A stretch of 64,000 nucleotides of DNA, from assembly GCF_902686445.1 (NCBI RefSeq), contig NC_062228.1, positions 66,258,648-66,322,647 on the forward strand. Direction: 5' to 3'. The DNA comes from Sciurus carolinensis (taxonomy: Eukaryota; Chordata; Mammalia; Rodentia; Sciuridae). Both the position numbers and the translations under genes were made by a program. The number at the start of each line of letters is the position of its first letter. Positions within the stretch are counted from its first letter, which is position 1. A model generated the notes under the pieces. That model did not search any database, was not told where the DNA came from, and saw only the letters and a program-made list of their open reading frames with translations. Positions 11,094-22,600 of this stretch are shown here, one piece after another.

Positions 11094-13795
11094 TCTAAAA
11101 TTTCAGATAATAAAGGAAATATCACCATGGTCACCACTGAAATACAGATGAAAATCAAACTATTTTAAAAATTTATATGTAAAAAAATAGAAAATTGTGA
11201 AGATATTGAATTTTCTAGAGACAGATGATCTACCCAAATTGAATCAGGAGGACATAGAAAATTCAACAGATCAGATTCAAGCAAAGAACTTGAAGACACC
11301 ACCAAATGTGTGTCAACAAAGAAAAGTTGAGGACAAGAGTCAATCTGTACTGTTTCACCAATTATACAAAGAATAAATAACACTAAATCTTCTTGTATTA
11401 TTCCATAAAATTAAAAGGTAGAAACTCTTCCAAACTCATTCTATGAAGCTGGTTTTACCTTGATGCTGAAAACAGACAAAAACTCATAAAGAATAGAAAA
11501 CTTCAGACCAAAATTCCTAATGAACATATATGGAAAAATTCTTAAAAAATTACTGGCAGTATTTGCATAAAGAAACATATTACAAAGATACTGCACCATG
11601 ATCAAGTGGGTTCATCCCAGGGTTGCAAGTTTGTTTCAAACTATGGAAATCAATACATATAATTCATCATATCAATAAAATTTAAAAATTGAATCATATG
11701 ATTCTCACAACAGATGGATTAAAAGCATTTGAAAGAAAAACAGAATCCATTCATATTCAAACACTATGAAAATTAGGGATAATAATGAACTTCGTAAAAG
11801 CTGTATATTCTAAACCCAAAGCCAACATTATCCTAAGTGTAGAAATTTTCACAGCAGTTCCTCTCAAAACTGGAACAAGACAGGTATATCCTCTTTCACC
11901 ATTTGTGCTCAACAGATTTCTGTAAACTCTAGCCAGAGCAATAAGACAAAAGAAATAAGTTAAAGGGATATAAGTAGGAAAAGAAGAACTGAAACTTTTC
12001 CTATTTGCCTACAATATGATTCTATATTTAAAAAACCAAAAAACTAGAAATCCTCTAGACATTATAGGTTAATTAAGCCATGTAGCAGGGTATAAAATTA
12101 GCACCCATAAATTAATGAGTTTCTATACATCACTGATGAGTAAAATGAAAGAGAAATTAGTGAAACTATCCCACTTACTATAGCCATCATAAAAATATTG
12201 GGAATCAATCTAACAAAAGAAGGGAAAGACCTCTACATTAAAAACTAAAAAACACTAAAAGAAACTGAAGATTGGAAGGTACCCCATGTTTTTGCATAGG
12301 CAGAATTAATATTGTCAAATTGGCCATAGTACTAAAAGTTTTAAAGCAATTCATATGAAAGTTTAAATGACATGTTCCTTATAAATAGAAAAAGAAGTCA
12401 TTAAATTAACTTGGAAAATTAATCTCAGTGTAACAAAAGAAATAATTATTGGGAAAAGTGAAGTAGGATGCATCACAATACAAAAACTTAAATTATAATA
12501 CAGACCTATAGTAACAAAATAGCATGATATTGGTAACAAAGCAGACATGAAGTACAATGGTACTAAATAGAAGACACAGAGGCAAATTCACATAAACATG
12601 TTTATCTCATAATAGAAAAAGATGTCAAAAACAGATATTGGTGAAAAATAGCCTCTTCAGTAAATGGTGCTGGGAGAATTGGACATTCATATATAATAAA
12701 ATAAAATGTAACCCCTATATCACACCCTGCTCAAAACCAAATTCAAAGTGAATCAAGGATATAGGCATTAGAACAAAGACCATGGGCCTACTAAAATAAA
12801 AAGTAGGCTGAAATCTTCATCATGTTGGCCTAGGAACTTAATTACCCAACAAAATGCTTAAAATTCAAGAACTAATATCATAAATAAATAAATATGATGT
12901 TATCAAACTAAAAACTTCCTCTCAACAAAAAAATCAAGATTATGCACATAGAACCTGCAGAATGAAAGAAAATCTTAACCATCTTCACCTCAGATGCAAC
13001 ATTAATTTCAGTAATAATTTCAACATTAATTTAGTTCAGAAGAACTAAAAAACATCCAAACAACTAATAGCCCAATAAATAAATGGATATAGGAACTCAA
13101 AATGTACTTCACAGAAATATTAATGTAAAAAATATATTAAAAACTGTTCAAAATGTCTCACAATTAGAGAAATAAAAATTAATAATACACTGAGATTCCA
13201 ACTCATTTGAATCAGAATGGCAATTATAAAAAATGCACAAAAAAATAAGTGTCAATGATGTTGGAAAATGGTACACACTTACGTTGATGTTGGGACTGCA
13301 AATTTGTGTAAATACTCTTCAGTGTGTTGATTCCTCAGGAAATAGAATGGAAACTCTGTTTGACCAAGGTATTTCACTACTTAGCATATACCCAAAGGAC
13401 TTAAATCAGCATTCATAGTGACATGGCCACATCAATGTTTACAAAGTTATGGAACCAAAATAAATGGCTTTCAGCAGATAAATAAAGAAAATGTGATACA
13501 TTCACACAATGATAATTACCCATAAAGGAGAATAAAATTAGGGAGAGAGGGAGGAGTGAAGTTTTTGCATATTGGACAGGAGGTAGTGAAGGGCAGGGTA
13601 AAGGGATGGGATTGGGGCACACAGGAGAATAAGACAGAAATAATTTAATTCTGTTCATATAGGAATACTTGGCCAGAGTAACTCCATATCTTATAAAACT
13701 ATAAAAAATGGGAAGTTAAATTCCACATATGTATTATATGTCAAAATACATTCTACTGCCATGCATAACTAAAATAAATAAGTACAAAAATTTAA
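11094..13795 (+). mobile_element. 5'-truncated, decayed L1 (ORF2 to 3' end)
   Basis: Begins inside ORF2 upstream of the RT domain, at nearly the same ORF2 point as the L1 that starts near 25.58 kb. It continues through degraded RT (ATCAAGTGGGTTCATCCCAG region, then a relic of the catalytic FADD box near 12006) to the ORF2 C-terminus, a purine-rich 3'UTR near 13550 and an A-rich end. All frames are broken. It interrupts Sat A, with satellite units on both sides. Confidence 0.88.
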
Positions 13796-15009
13796 ACAGA
13801 ATCTATGGTGAGTATCCTCAATGACCCACTTAGTATCTAGTTCTTAATAGTCTCTATGACATGCATAGCCTCTATGAGTGTCAAAGAGCTGCATAGTCTT
13901 ATGGTCTTCTAAAGTAAATGGTGTTAATTTCCTATAACTGTTGTAGTTTCCATGGCATGAGTAAAAATTATGATATCAGTATTCTTCATGACTTTTTTTT
14001 CCCTCTGTGACCTGAGTATCCCCTATGACTTTTATAGTATTTGTATCCTGAACCCTCTTTTATCTGCATACCTTCTATAATCTTTGTAGCCTCTAAAGTG
14101 TGCACCATCTACAAACTCTTACTTCTATGACCTGCTAGAGTCAGTTGCCTCAGCAGCCTATAAAACTTGTGGAACACAAGTGGATAAATAGCCTCTATTG
14201 CCCATGAATCCTCTGTGTCCTGAATAGCATTGATGAACTGAGCATTCTTTATGACTTGCATAAACTTTATGACCTTCATATCCTCCATGGTCTCAGAAAA
14301 CTATGATCTATGTAAAAATTATGGACGGAATAAACTCTTTAACTTTTCTATCTTCAATTTTATTATAACTTCTATGATCTGAGTATTCTCTGTGATTTAC
14401 ATACTTGTATTTTCTGCAGAATATTTCTGACCTAAATTGTCTCTGTGACCTGAGTAGTCTAAAGGATTATAGTAAACCATGTGAACTGCTTAACCTCTAA
14501 GGTTTGAGTTGACTATATAAATTCTGTAGCCTCCATGATCTTAGTAACCCTTGTTATCTATGTAATATCTATACCTGAGTGTTCTCTATTACCTATATAC
14601 ACTCAGTGACCTGCATGACCTCTATTTTCTGTGTGGTCCCTCTGACATTCATAGAATCTATTAGCTGTGTATTTTCAATAATTTGCACAGTTTCAATAAA
14701 AGTATCCTCTATGAACTACTTCATCACTATGACTCTCATAGTTTTTTATGGACTGAGTAGTTTAACTGTCCTATATTGACACCAGGGCCAGTGAAGCCTC
14801 CATGACCTCTTAGCTTTTATCAACTATGTAACTACCATGACCTGCATATCTGATATGGACCACTTAGTCTCAGTGGCTTTTGCTTCGCTATGAATTGCAT
14901 AAACTTATTGCCTGAGTAGTCTTAATTACCTGAGTACTTCCTATTAATACCATACACTCTATGGCCTGTGTAGTATTTAGGAGAAATTATTCTCTAGTCA
15001 TTATGTATC
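13796..15009. repeat. Sat A, block 2
   Basis: The same 18-bp family resumes after the L1 (ATCTATGGTGAGTATCC, then CTCTATGACATGCATAGCC-like units) with similar divergence. No other feature was seen. Confidence 0.82.
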
Positions 15010-16415
15010 CTCTATGTATTCATGTTCTTCAAATTCCCAGTGACCAACTCTCTTCAGCCACATCTCAGTTTCCTACAGTTAGCACAGGGTAAATCCAGCA
15101 AGGCATTATGCTCTCACTCAGATTGCAACTATCATAATCTAATCATTTTACCACAGATCATTATATCCTCACACATGTGAGATTTTGGGGCACCTCATAT
15201 ACCTAAACCATAACTTTCCCCTCTTTCCCTCCAACAAGCTTATACCTGTCTCACATTAAAAAGTACTTCTCGTTCATTTCCAGGAGTCTGCATATACTTA
15301 AAATTACCAGCATGCAAGTCCAAAGTTTCCTGAGGTACAGGTGTACTCTCAGCATGCATTGCAGTAAAAACCAAAAGCCACTTACAAATGTCCAGTATAT
15401 AATGACACAGGGTAAACATCTACATCCAACAAGGGAGATACATCAATATATAAAGAAAGAAAGAGACTAAAACAAAACTAAGGAAGGGATGGGACCAAAA
15501 TAAGACTAAAACCTGGGCACAGTGGTGAATGCCTGTAATTTCAGAGGCTGAGTGGGCAGAGGCAGGAGGATTGTGAGTTCAAAGCCAGCCTCAGCAATGG
15601 TGACTTGCTAACCATCTCAGCAAGACCCTGTCTCTAAATAATACAATATAGTGCTGCACAAGTGGCTTAGTGATCGAGTGCCCCTGAGTTCAATCCCTGG
15701 TATCTCACCCCAAAATGACTAAAATCCAGCTGGAGAAATAAGACCATAATTCCACATCCAGGATCTGGGACACATGACATTGTATTGTTCTCTCCAAAGA
15801 ACTGTGCAGCTTCTACACTATAGTTTTCTGGGTTGCAACCCACAAGGTCTCTCTCCTGCCATGGTTCCTGTTCAATTTTTACAGCTTTCCTAAGGATATG
15901 TTTTATATGATGAATATTTTTTAATCTTGGGAGTCCTCACCTAAGTTTCTGTTTTCTTTTCAAATCTTCATGCATCACCATCTCAGAAGCATCCAGTAGA
16001 GTGATTGACCCTGAATCACTTTGCCTAGTCTCCCAGGTTCCCCATTGAGAACTCAATGGAAGCCTCCATGATCCTCTAACTCCATTATATTACATTCATG
16101 CAGTATCAGAACAGCAATGTTGATGTCAAGTTGCTACAACAACTGTACCAACTTATGAATGTTGTGAATGGCCCAGCATGGTGTAAAAACATCCAGAGCC
16201 CCTCATAAGCAGGGTCTCCATGGTGTCCCTTCAAAGAAATTTTTACATTAGAACTCTTGAGTGTCAGTTAAGTGTGATCTTGACAATTCATGAGATACCC
16301 TCATGCCACCTTTTCAATGTGGATCAACTATTCTTTATGACATGCACACTTTGACCTTTTTCACCTTTATGGCTAAAATAGCCTAAATGACATGTATTTC
16401 CTCTATGTACAAGGG
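15010..16415. repeat. Duplicated block, copy 1
   Basis: This block shares most of its length with 24048-25283. Landmarks in the same order are TAATCTAATCATTT, the ATACCTCATAT region, TTCAATTTTTACAGCTTTC, TCACTTTGCCTGGTCTTC-like, and AAATAGCCTAAATGACATG. The Sat A words at both ends are also shared, so the duplicated unit included flanking satellite and these are not two separate insertions. The inner 15040-16330 weakly resembles antisense MaLR-type retroelement sequence. Confidence 0.7.
15511..15712 (+). mobile_element. B1-dID composite SINE within copy 1
   Basis: B1-like half (GGCACAGTGGTGAATGCCTG, GAGGCAGGAGGATTGTGAG) joined to an ID-like half ending GAGTTCAATCCCTGGTA. It is absent at the matching point of the second block copy near 24.5 kb, so it inserted after the duplication. 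Confidence 0.88.
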
Positions 16416-17264
16416 GTCCAAAAATGTCAACTGTGCTTCAATTAGAGTCCTATAAATAATGTAAAGTATTTCATCTTATTAAATTTGAGTAATTCATTTG
16501 AATTCATAAATTTTATAAGTTTTTATTTTCAGAATGTGAACAAAAAAGAGGCCAACAGAGAGGAAAATATATTGATTGTTCCAGGTATGGAAATATATTT
16601 AGTAGAAGGGAAAAGAAAATGTTTCTGGGAAGGCCTGGGGCCTAGCAGTTTGTGCTGTGTTCAATGTAGGCAGGGAAGCACACCTGGTACTGCATGGCCT
16701 TGGCAGCAGTCACAACTGGATTCTTAATGTCAAGGTCCCAGCTTGGAGCCAGCTGGTACCTTGGTGCAGAGGCTTGTAGATGAGAGCCTGGCCTTGGGTG
16801 GCCCCCAGCTGGGGAGGCCAGAACCAGCAGATGATGTCTGCTCATGACCCTGCGTCCACCACTAGCTCTCAGGAGGACCAGCCTGTGGGGCCATTGGCAG
16901 TGGCAGTGGAGCAAACATCACTGATGACCATGTTAAGCCAGTCAGCAGAGTAGCCGTTCCCCACTAGAGCAGGAGGGAAAGTATGTGGGGAGGGCTGCCA
17001 CTGGCTTGGGCATGCAGGGAGAGTCATCACTGGGACTGGTGATGATCCACAGCATTTGACAGGTGCCTGTGCCCATGTAGCTGCTGGCACTGCACTTGGC
17101 ACACAAGGCACATGGGCTCTGGTGGCCCCTTTGGTAGGGAGTCTCTCACCAAGAATGTCTGGGTGCTGTTAGTCTGGCCAACCTGGGGAAGAAGCCACTC
17201 CCTACCCAAGGAGAGCCCCTGGACCAAAAAGCCTTACCACCATGCGTGTCCTACTGCGACTGGG
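16416..17264. other. Unidentified block, possible old pseudogene
   Basis: After about 16620 the sequence becomes GC-richer than its surroundings, reading like former exonic DNA. Minus-strand frames of 60-90 codons exist (around 16642-16914 and 17027-17227) but they overlap in different frames and show no domain I recognise. It may be 5' sequence carried with the LARP1B-like pseudogene that follows, or an unrelated retrocopy on the other strand. Confidence 0.3.
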
Positions 17265-17867
17265 CTGCAGCCACTTATGCCAGAGACTCTGAAAGTAGAG
17301 TTTAGTTCCCCCAAAATTAAAAAAGCAGAAAAACTCAAGACAAGAAAACCCAATAGGGCCAGTGATTTCAGTAATATGGCAAACTGCCCAGCATCAGGAG
17401 ACATTGTGAACACTGAAAAAAATAATTTCACAATTTCAGAGTGTTGTTTGCCAAAAAATGAAACCACAAATTAGAAAAGAAATAGAAGAGAAGGTTGAAA
17501 AGAGGAGTAACTGTGAAAGCAAAGAAAATCGGGACATAAAATTAGACTGTCCTATTGAAAAGTCAGTGAGGATGAGGCCAAGTTCAGCAGTCAATGAAAG
17601 AGAACTAATAAACACAAATGGGCACCACCACTGCCTTTAGAGGATATAAAACAACAGAGTCACAAGAAACCTGGATCCCAGAACTGCTCTCAGTGTCAAT
17701 CTGAAGCAACTAAGTCATCCCATAAAAACAGGAGAAATGACAAAGAAAGTTGGAGGAAAGATTTAAAAAAAAGAGATGATCAAGATGAAGTGTCCAGTGT
17801 TAGGAATGAAGGGGGTATAACCTGAGGTTCCTCAGAGGTCAAGGAAGATGAAGAGGCTGGAAAGAAG
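17265..17867 (+). pseudogene. LARP1B: LARP1B-like processed pseudogene, truncated
   Basis: Conceptual translation gives segments typical of the region upstream of the La module in LARP1/LARP1B: an ASDFSNMAN block near 17355, a KRSNCESKENR stretch near 17500, and KKRDDQDEVSSVRNEGG near 17770-17815. These lead into a degraded Arg-Gly-type tract (GAGGTCAAGGAAGATGAAG) at about 17834-17860. LARP1-family proteins bind RNA and regulate translation of TOP mRNAs. Several frameshifts and stops (e.g. near 17472 and 17820) make this non-functional. No introns are visible, so it is a retrocopy. It ends exactly where the ERV LTR begins at 17869, and I did not find the rest beyond the provirus. Recognition is from memory of the family and was not confirmed by search; LARP1 itself is the main alternative. 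Confidence 0.62.
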
Positions 17868-17868
17868 A

Positions 17869-18212
17869 TGAGGCAAAGAAACCTGAAAACACCCAGAAAA
17901 CCACTCCAAACATGGAAACTAACACAAGAGATTTTATTAAGCGGACAGGCAGTGTCTGCCCACAGCAGGAGAAAGAGAGAGGGAAAATGGTGGGGAGCTA
18001 TTCTTAAGAAGTGGAAGTTTTACAGGCTACTACCAATCTGTATCTATGACTGACTAGAAAGTTTTTGGGCTAAGGATTGGACCAATGACTGATGAGGAAG
18101 TTTGTGGGCTAGCAATCTAGGTTTTAAAATTATGTGGGAGAGGCAGAATATTGGCAGCAGCAAAGTAGCAGGGGAGAAATGACTGCAGTCTTTTTAACCC
18201 ATTGTCTATTCA
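17869..18212 (-). mobile_element. ERV 3' LTR (antisense)
   Basis: A segment of about 344 bp bounded by TG and CA on the plus strand. On the minus strand it starts directly after the polypurine tract and contains an AATAAA signal (plus-strand TTTATT at about 17934) in the expected R position. No matching LTR was found at the other end of the provirus near 22.9 kb. Confidence 0.72.
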
Positions 18213-18225
18213 TTCCCCCATTTTT
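18211..18225 (-). other. Polypurine tract next to the LTR
   Basis: The minus strand reads AAAAATGGGGGAATG, the usual plus-strand priming site directly upstream of U3 in gammaretrovirus-like elements. It fixes the orientation and the LTR edge. Confidence 0.75.
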
Positions 18226-18439
18226 GTTCTTATAAGATGATCCCCTTTGGGGGGCATAAGGGAGACAATTATGTAGCTGGAAGTCCAGTCCTAATGGCTG
18301 GTTATGGATGTCTGGTGCCTCAGTGTTCTGGTCCTTTGTCTCTGGAATGGAGAAGGGTGGAGGGCTTGATGATCTTGAGCCTGAGGTGAAGAGGTACCAC
18401 TGGGGTGGCTGATTATTGGTTGAAAGAAGTCTGAGGGTT

Positions 18440-19290
18440 AGAAGCTGGAGAGGAGTTTGTGGATTAAGAATAAAGCTTAACCCGAGAAATATGTAGCCAT
18501 CGTAGTAAACCTCACCCCTTGATGGCCATTGGCATAGCTAGGATCAATTTATGGGGTCCCTGCTACTTGTGAGATAGAGAGCCTGTAGTCTCCTGAGGAG
18601 GAAAGAAATGAACTGAGTCTCCTACTTGAAGAGGTTGAGCCAGGGGACCAGACAGGGGCCTAGGCAATGAGTAGTCAGCATAACCCCATAGCAATGACTA
18701 AATGTAGTTTAGGAGAGGAATGAATATATGAGAAGAAAGAGAGAAAAGAAGAGGCATTATACCAGGGGGAAGGAAGGGATGATCATACATCAGCTCAGAA
18801 TGGGTAGATATCAGCAGTTTTCTTTGGGAGCGAGTGAAGATACAGAAGAGAAAGAGGCAGGAGTTTACCCCAGTCAAGGTGAAGTACTAAAGAAAGTTTG
18901 GTTAAGACATTTTTAATAGTTCAGTTTGTTCATCCTACTTTACCCAATGACTTTGGGTAAAAGGGAATGTGGAAATGCCAACGGACTCCAACAGCCTTGG
19001 CAAGTTTTTGGGAAACTTGGAATATAAATTCAGGCCCATTATCTGACTAGAATGAAGTAGGCACTCCAAAGGGAGGAATGATTTTATGAAGGATGAAGGT
19101 AGAGACAGTTAGTGCACTTTTGTGGGAAGTAGGGTTGACTTCACACCATCCCATGACCAGAAAGCATCTTGATTTTCTTACTGTGTGCATGTGAGTGAAA
19201 TCAACTTGCCAGTGTAACCCTGGAATGGCATCACAGGCCTGATGAGTCAGAAAAGTAGGGGATCTGATGAATGTAGGATTGGTTCAGAAA
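18440..19290 (-). pseudogene. ERV1 integrase remnant
   Basis: Minus-strand translation shows the integrase core landmarks WQVDFTHM (first catalytic Asp, near 19210) and DNGPEF (second Asp, near 19040), then a degraded third segment. Toward the end a WLHISRVK stretch near 18490 resembles the C-terminal domain of gammaretroviral integrases. Stops and frame changes break the sequence. Integrase joins proviral DNA to the host genome; this copy cannot. Confidence 0.75.
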
Positions 19291-19933
19291 TGAGATGTCA
19301 GAGGAGGATAACTGCAAATCAGTTTAGAAAATTGTGAGAGTGAAGAAAGTTTTGTGTGGAAGTGATGGTGGAGGTAGGAAAGTATTTCATTGTTTAGTGG
19401 CATTGGAGGTGATGGATCATGGGGAGGCATGCTGGGGGCTGATGTGGATAATAGGGTTGCTCTTCCAGCCTTCTTATCTGCCTTATTGTTGCCTGAAGAG
19501 ATGAGTGATTGGTGTGTCTGATGGGCACAGTCATGTACAAGGCCTATAGCTGCTGAAAGGTGAAGAGACTTGAGGAGGTTTATGTTGTAGCTAGAGTTAG
19601 TGATGGAGTTCCCTTTTGTGGTAAGAAGGCCCCTCTGTTTCCAAATAGCAGCATGGAAAAGGATTGTGTGAAAAGAATATTTGGATTCAGTGTAGATTGT
19701 GAAGGATTCTCCTTTTACTAGGGTGAATGCACAAGTGAGGGTGATTAATTTTGCCTGTTGTTTTGTGGTGTGATTAGGTAGTGGTCCTGACTCTATAACC
19801 TTTTTGAGGGAGGCAATGGCATATGCAGTCCATCAGATCCCTTCAAGGAGAAAAGAGTTCACATCAGTGAACAATATGAATGTAGGTTTGTGTAAGGTCA
19901 TATTCTGAACACTGGAGGGGCAGGGAAATAACT

Positions 19934-20309
19934 TTTTTTATTGTAAACAAATGGGATACATGTTGTTTCTCTGTTTGTACATGGAGTCAAGGCATACCAT
20001 TTGTGTAATCATAAATTTACATAGGGTAATGTTGTTTGATTCATTATTTTTTCCTTCCCCCCAACCCTCTTTTCCCTCTATACAGTCCTTCCTTCCTCCA
20101 TTCTTGCCACCCTCCTTAACCCTAACCCTAAACCTAACCCTAACCCCCAACGCTAACCCCTCCCACCCCCCATTATATGTCATCATCCGCTTATCAGCGA
20201 GATCATTCGTCCTTTAGTTTTTTGAGATTGGCTTATCTCACTTAGCATGATATTCTCCAATTTCACCCATTTGCCTGAAAATGCCATAATTTTATCATTC
20301 TTTATGGTG
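19934..20309 (-). mobile_element. 5'-truncated L1 3' end inserted in the ERV
   Basis: A plus-strand T-run then GTAAACAAATGGGATACATG matches the 3' end of the full-length L1 at 28.02 kb. Homology continues through the G-rich 3'UTR (C-rich here) into the last ORF2 codons and stops at TTCTTTATGGTG. A short repeat, GGGAAAT, occurs at 19923-19929 and 20309-20315 and is a plausible TSD. The 3'UTR includes CCTAACCCTAA-type words at about 20118-20145. Confidence 0.85.
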
Positions 20310-20310
20310 G

Positions 20311-21560
20311 GAAATCAGAATCTCAATGCATATATGGGTTCCTGAAGCATGTATTTTGAAAGGTAGGGGTAAGAGGGTGTCTACATTTAAAGGACAGCAT
20401 GTCTTAACTAAAATGGAAGAGTCCTCAATAAAAAGAAGTTTGCAAGTCTAACACCTAACAGAACAGTAGAATTTGCACACCCTTATAAATAAGAAACTTG
20501 AACAGATGATGAAGTGAGAGCACATCAGTTGGAGCCCCAAAGGGATTTTTTTTGATTCCTGAGTTAAGACAAATATTGCAGCCAATACCCAAAGACATGG
20601 TGCTCACACTTTTACAATGGGGTCTCGTCTTTTTGATAGGTATGACACTGGGACAAATGTGGGACTGAACATGTGCCCTAAGACCCAAAAAGCAAACTCA
20701 CTTTTCTCAGAGGCAAATAGATAGAAGGGTCTGGTGATGTTAGGGAGATTAGGACTGGGGCTTGAAGAAGGGTTTTCCTTAGGATCTGGAAAGGGGCTTC
20801 CACTGCATTGAGGAGAGTTTCTCTGGGAGCACCCTTTGAAGCCTCATAAAAGGGGGATTCCAGAATGGAAAAATTGGGAATCCAGTATTGTAAATATCCT
20901 GTTAGCCCTAGTGAGGAAATAATTTCTTCCTTGGTAAATGGAGTGAGCATGTTGTGCCATAATGCTTTTTTCTCTACAGTGATGGCCTTAAATCCAGGTG
21001 AGAGGCTTACTCCTAAGTAAATAACCTGAGGTTGAGAAAGCAGTACCTTTGTGGGAGAGACCCAATTCCCTCTGTCAACCAGAAAATTTAGAAGCTTAAG
21101 AGTGTCCCCTTGGGAGTCCTTGAGAGAGGATCATCAACATATAGTAAGAGAGAGGAGGAAATGAAAGTGAGACAGGCAAGACCATGAGACAGGGTTTGAC
21201 CAAAGAAGTGAGGGCTGTCCCAAAATCCCATGTGAGAAATGTCCAGGTCAGCTGAGAGGAATCTTGAATGAGAGTGTCAGTCCAGGTGAAGGCAAAGAGA
21301 TCATGCAGCTCAGGACTAAGAGGGACAGTGAAAATCCAGTACAGAGAAGTATGTGGTGAAGGAGGGGATAGAGGAAAACAAGGTGTAGGGATTGGCACAA
21401 TGGGGAACACGGGGACAACTGCTGAGTTGATGATGCAGAGTTCTTGCACCAGATGGTAGAATACATTAGGCTTTATAACACCAGGATGGGAGTGTTATAA
21501 GGTGAGTGGGTGGGGTGCAGAAAGCCTTTCTGATTAAAATCCTGGATGACTGGTTGAAGT
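20311..21560 (-). pseudogene. ERV1 reverse transcriptase remnant
   Basis: A minus-strand frame at 20950-20678 resembles the thumb/connection part of a gammaretroviral RT: it starts LTPFTKEEI, then GLTGYLQYWIPNF, and ends in a leucine/proline-rich stretch. Upstream, 21449-21096 holds a decayed palm region in which the catalytic YxDD box has been altered to a YYMLMIL-like reading. Multiple stops separate the pieces. RT copies RNA to DNA; here the active site is lost. Confidence 0.7.
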
Positions 21561-21649
21561 CCAAAGAGGCTCCCATGGGGAAGGGGATATTAGTACTGGG
21601 CTGGAAAGGATGTTGGGTCCTTGAGGCAAATGAGTGCAGGTGAGCATGT

Positions 21650-21980
21650 GGCTACAGAGAGTGTGTGGGTGTCCAGACCTTGGGGTCTTCAAGGGAGGAA
21701 GGAAGGGAATATGAAGACTCAGGTTGAATTGTGTATTCACGCAAAGTCATGAGGAGAGGAATAACAGATGAATCTTGGTGGAGGCACATGGTGCATGAGA
21801 AAGAAATAGAGTCAGCCAATTTGGCTAGGATGTCTCTTCCCAGGAGGGTGAGGAGTCCCCTGTCCAACAACCTCAATTTGGCCTTTACATCCAAGTAACT
21901 TTCAGAAAAATAACAAATCATGAGTAACTGTTGTCCCTCCAGAGTTTCAGGTTCCTGATTAGTATATTTGAGCATGGCCT
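21650..21980 (-). pseudogene. ERV1 protease/pol N-terminal remnant
   Basis: A 107-codon minus-strand frame contains LLGRDILAKL, the conserved C-terminal helix of retroviral aspartic proteases, preceded by LRLLDRG and followed by a linker toward RT. The DTG active-site segment was not identified and may be lost or out of frame. Confidence 0.65.
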
Positions 21981-22028
21981 CTCTGAGGCAATTCAGAAAG
22001 GGGGATGGGTTTTCAGTTTTGTCTTGTA

Positions 22029-22600
22029 TTACTTCCTGAAGTTTATCATAATTAATGGGTTTAATGATGGCCTTTTAGAGACCTGCAAAGATGCAGGTTT
22101 GGAAATCACCTTGCTGCTGATGCCTTGTCCCCTTGTTATAGTCTCACTGGGTCTCCCTCTCTCAAACTGTTTCAGCCCCAATGGGATGGGTGGTGCCAAT
22201 TGGTGAACCTCATCTGCATAATTGTGTGCCTGTTCCCATACTCTCCTGCATTCCTCAGGAACCAAGGTGTTGGACATGATTATATAAATATCATGGCAGA
22301 TAAGGTCATAAGACTGGAAAAGACACTGAAATTCCATAATGATGTTTGCAGAGTTGGAGGTGAAGAAACGTAGCTGCTTCTGTGACTTGGAAACATCAGA
22401 GAGTAAGAAAGTAACATAAACTCTGAACACTGCTTCTGCATTGGCCACCTCCCATAAGGGGCTAGAACATGTGAGTTGACATCCTGGTGGGAGGACTGGG
22501 TGGGATGTGAAGGGAAGCAGAAGCAGAAACAGAACAAAGGAGATACAGAAGCAGGGGCTGGAAAGGCCTGTGTCACAGGGCACTGGTATAGGGGTGGTTC
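22029..22600 (-). pseudogene. ERV1 gag capsid remnant
   Basis: An open minus-strand frame (22583-22029) reads through a capsid-like stretch (EFQCLFQSYDLICHDIYII, then a PEECRRVWEQA helix) typical of gammaretrovirus-type gag. The N-terminal matrix portion is proline-rich and degraded. It ends in a different frame from the downstream protease. A structural gene remnant. Confidence 0.7.

Noticed and set aside
20100..20165. Interstitial telomere or chromosome fusion point
   Set aside because: The CCCTAA-like words lie inside an L1 3'UTR insertion, and the homologous 3'UTR at 28.2 kb explains them.
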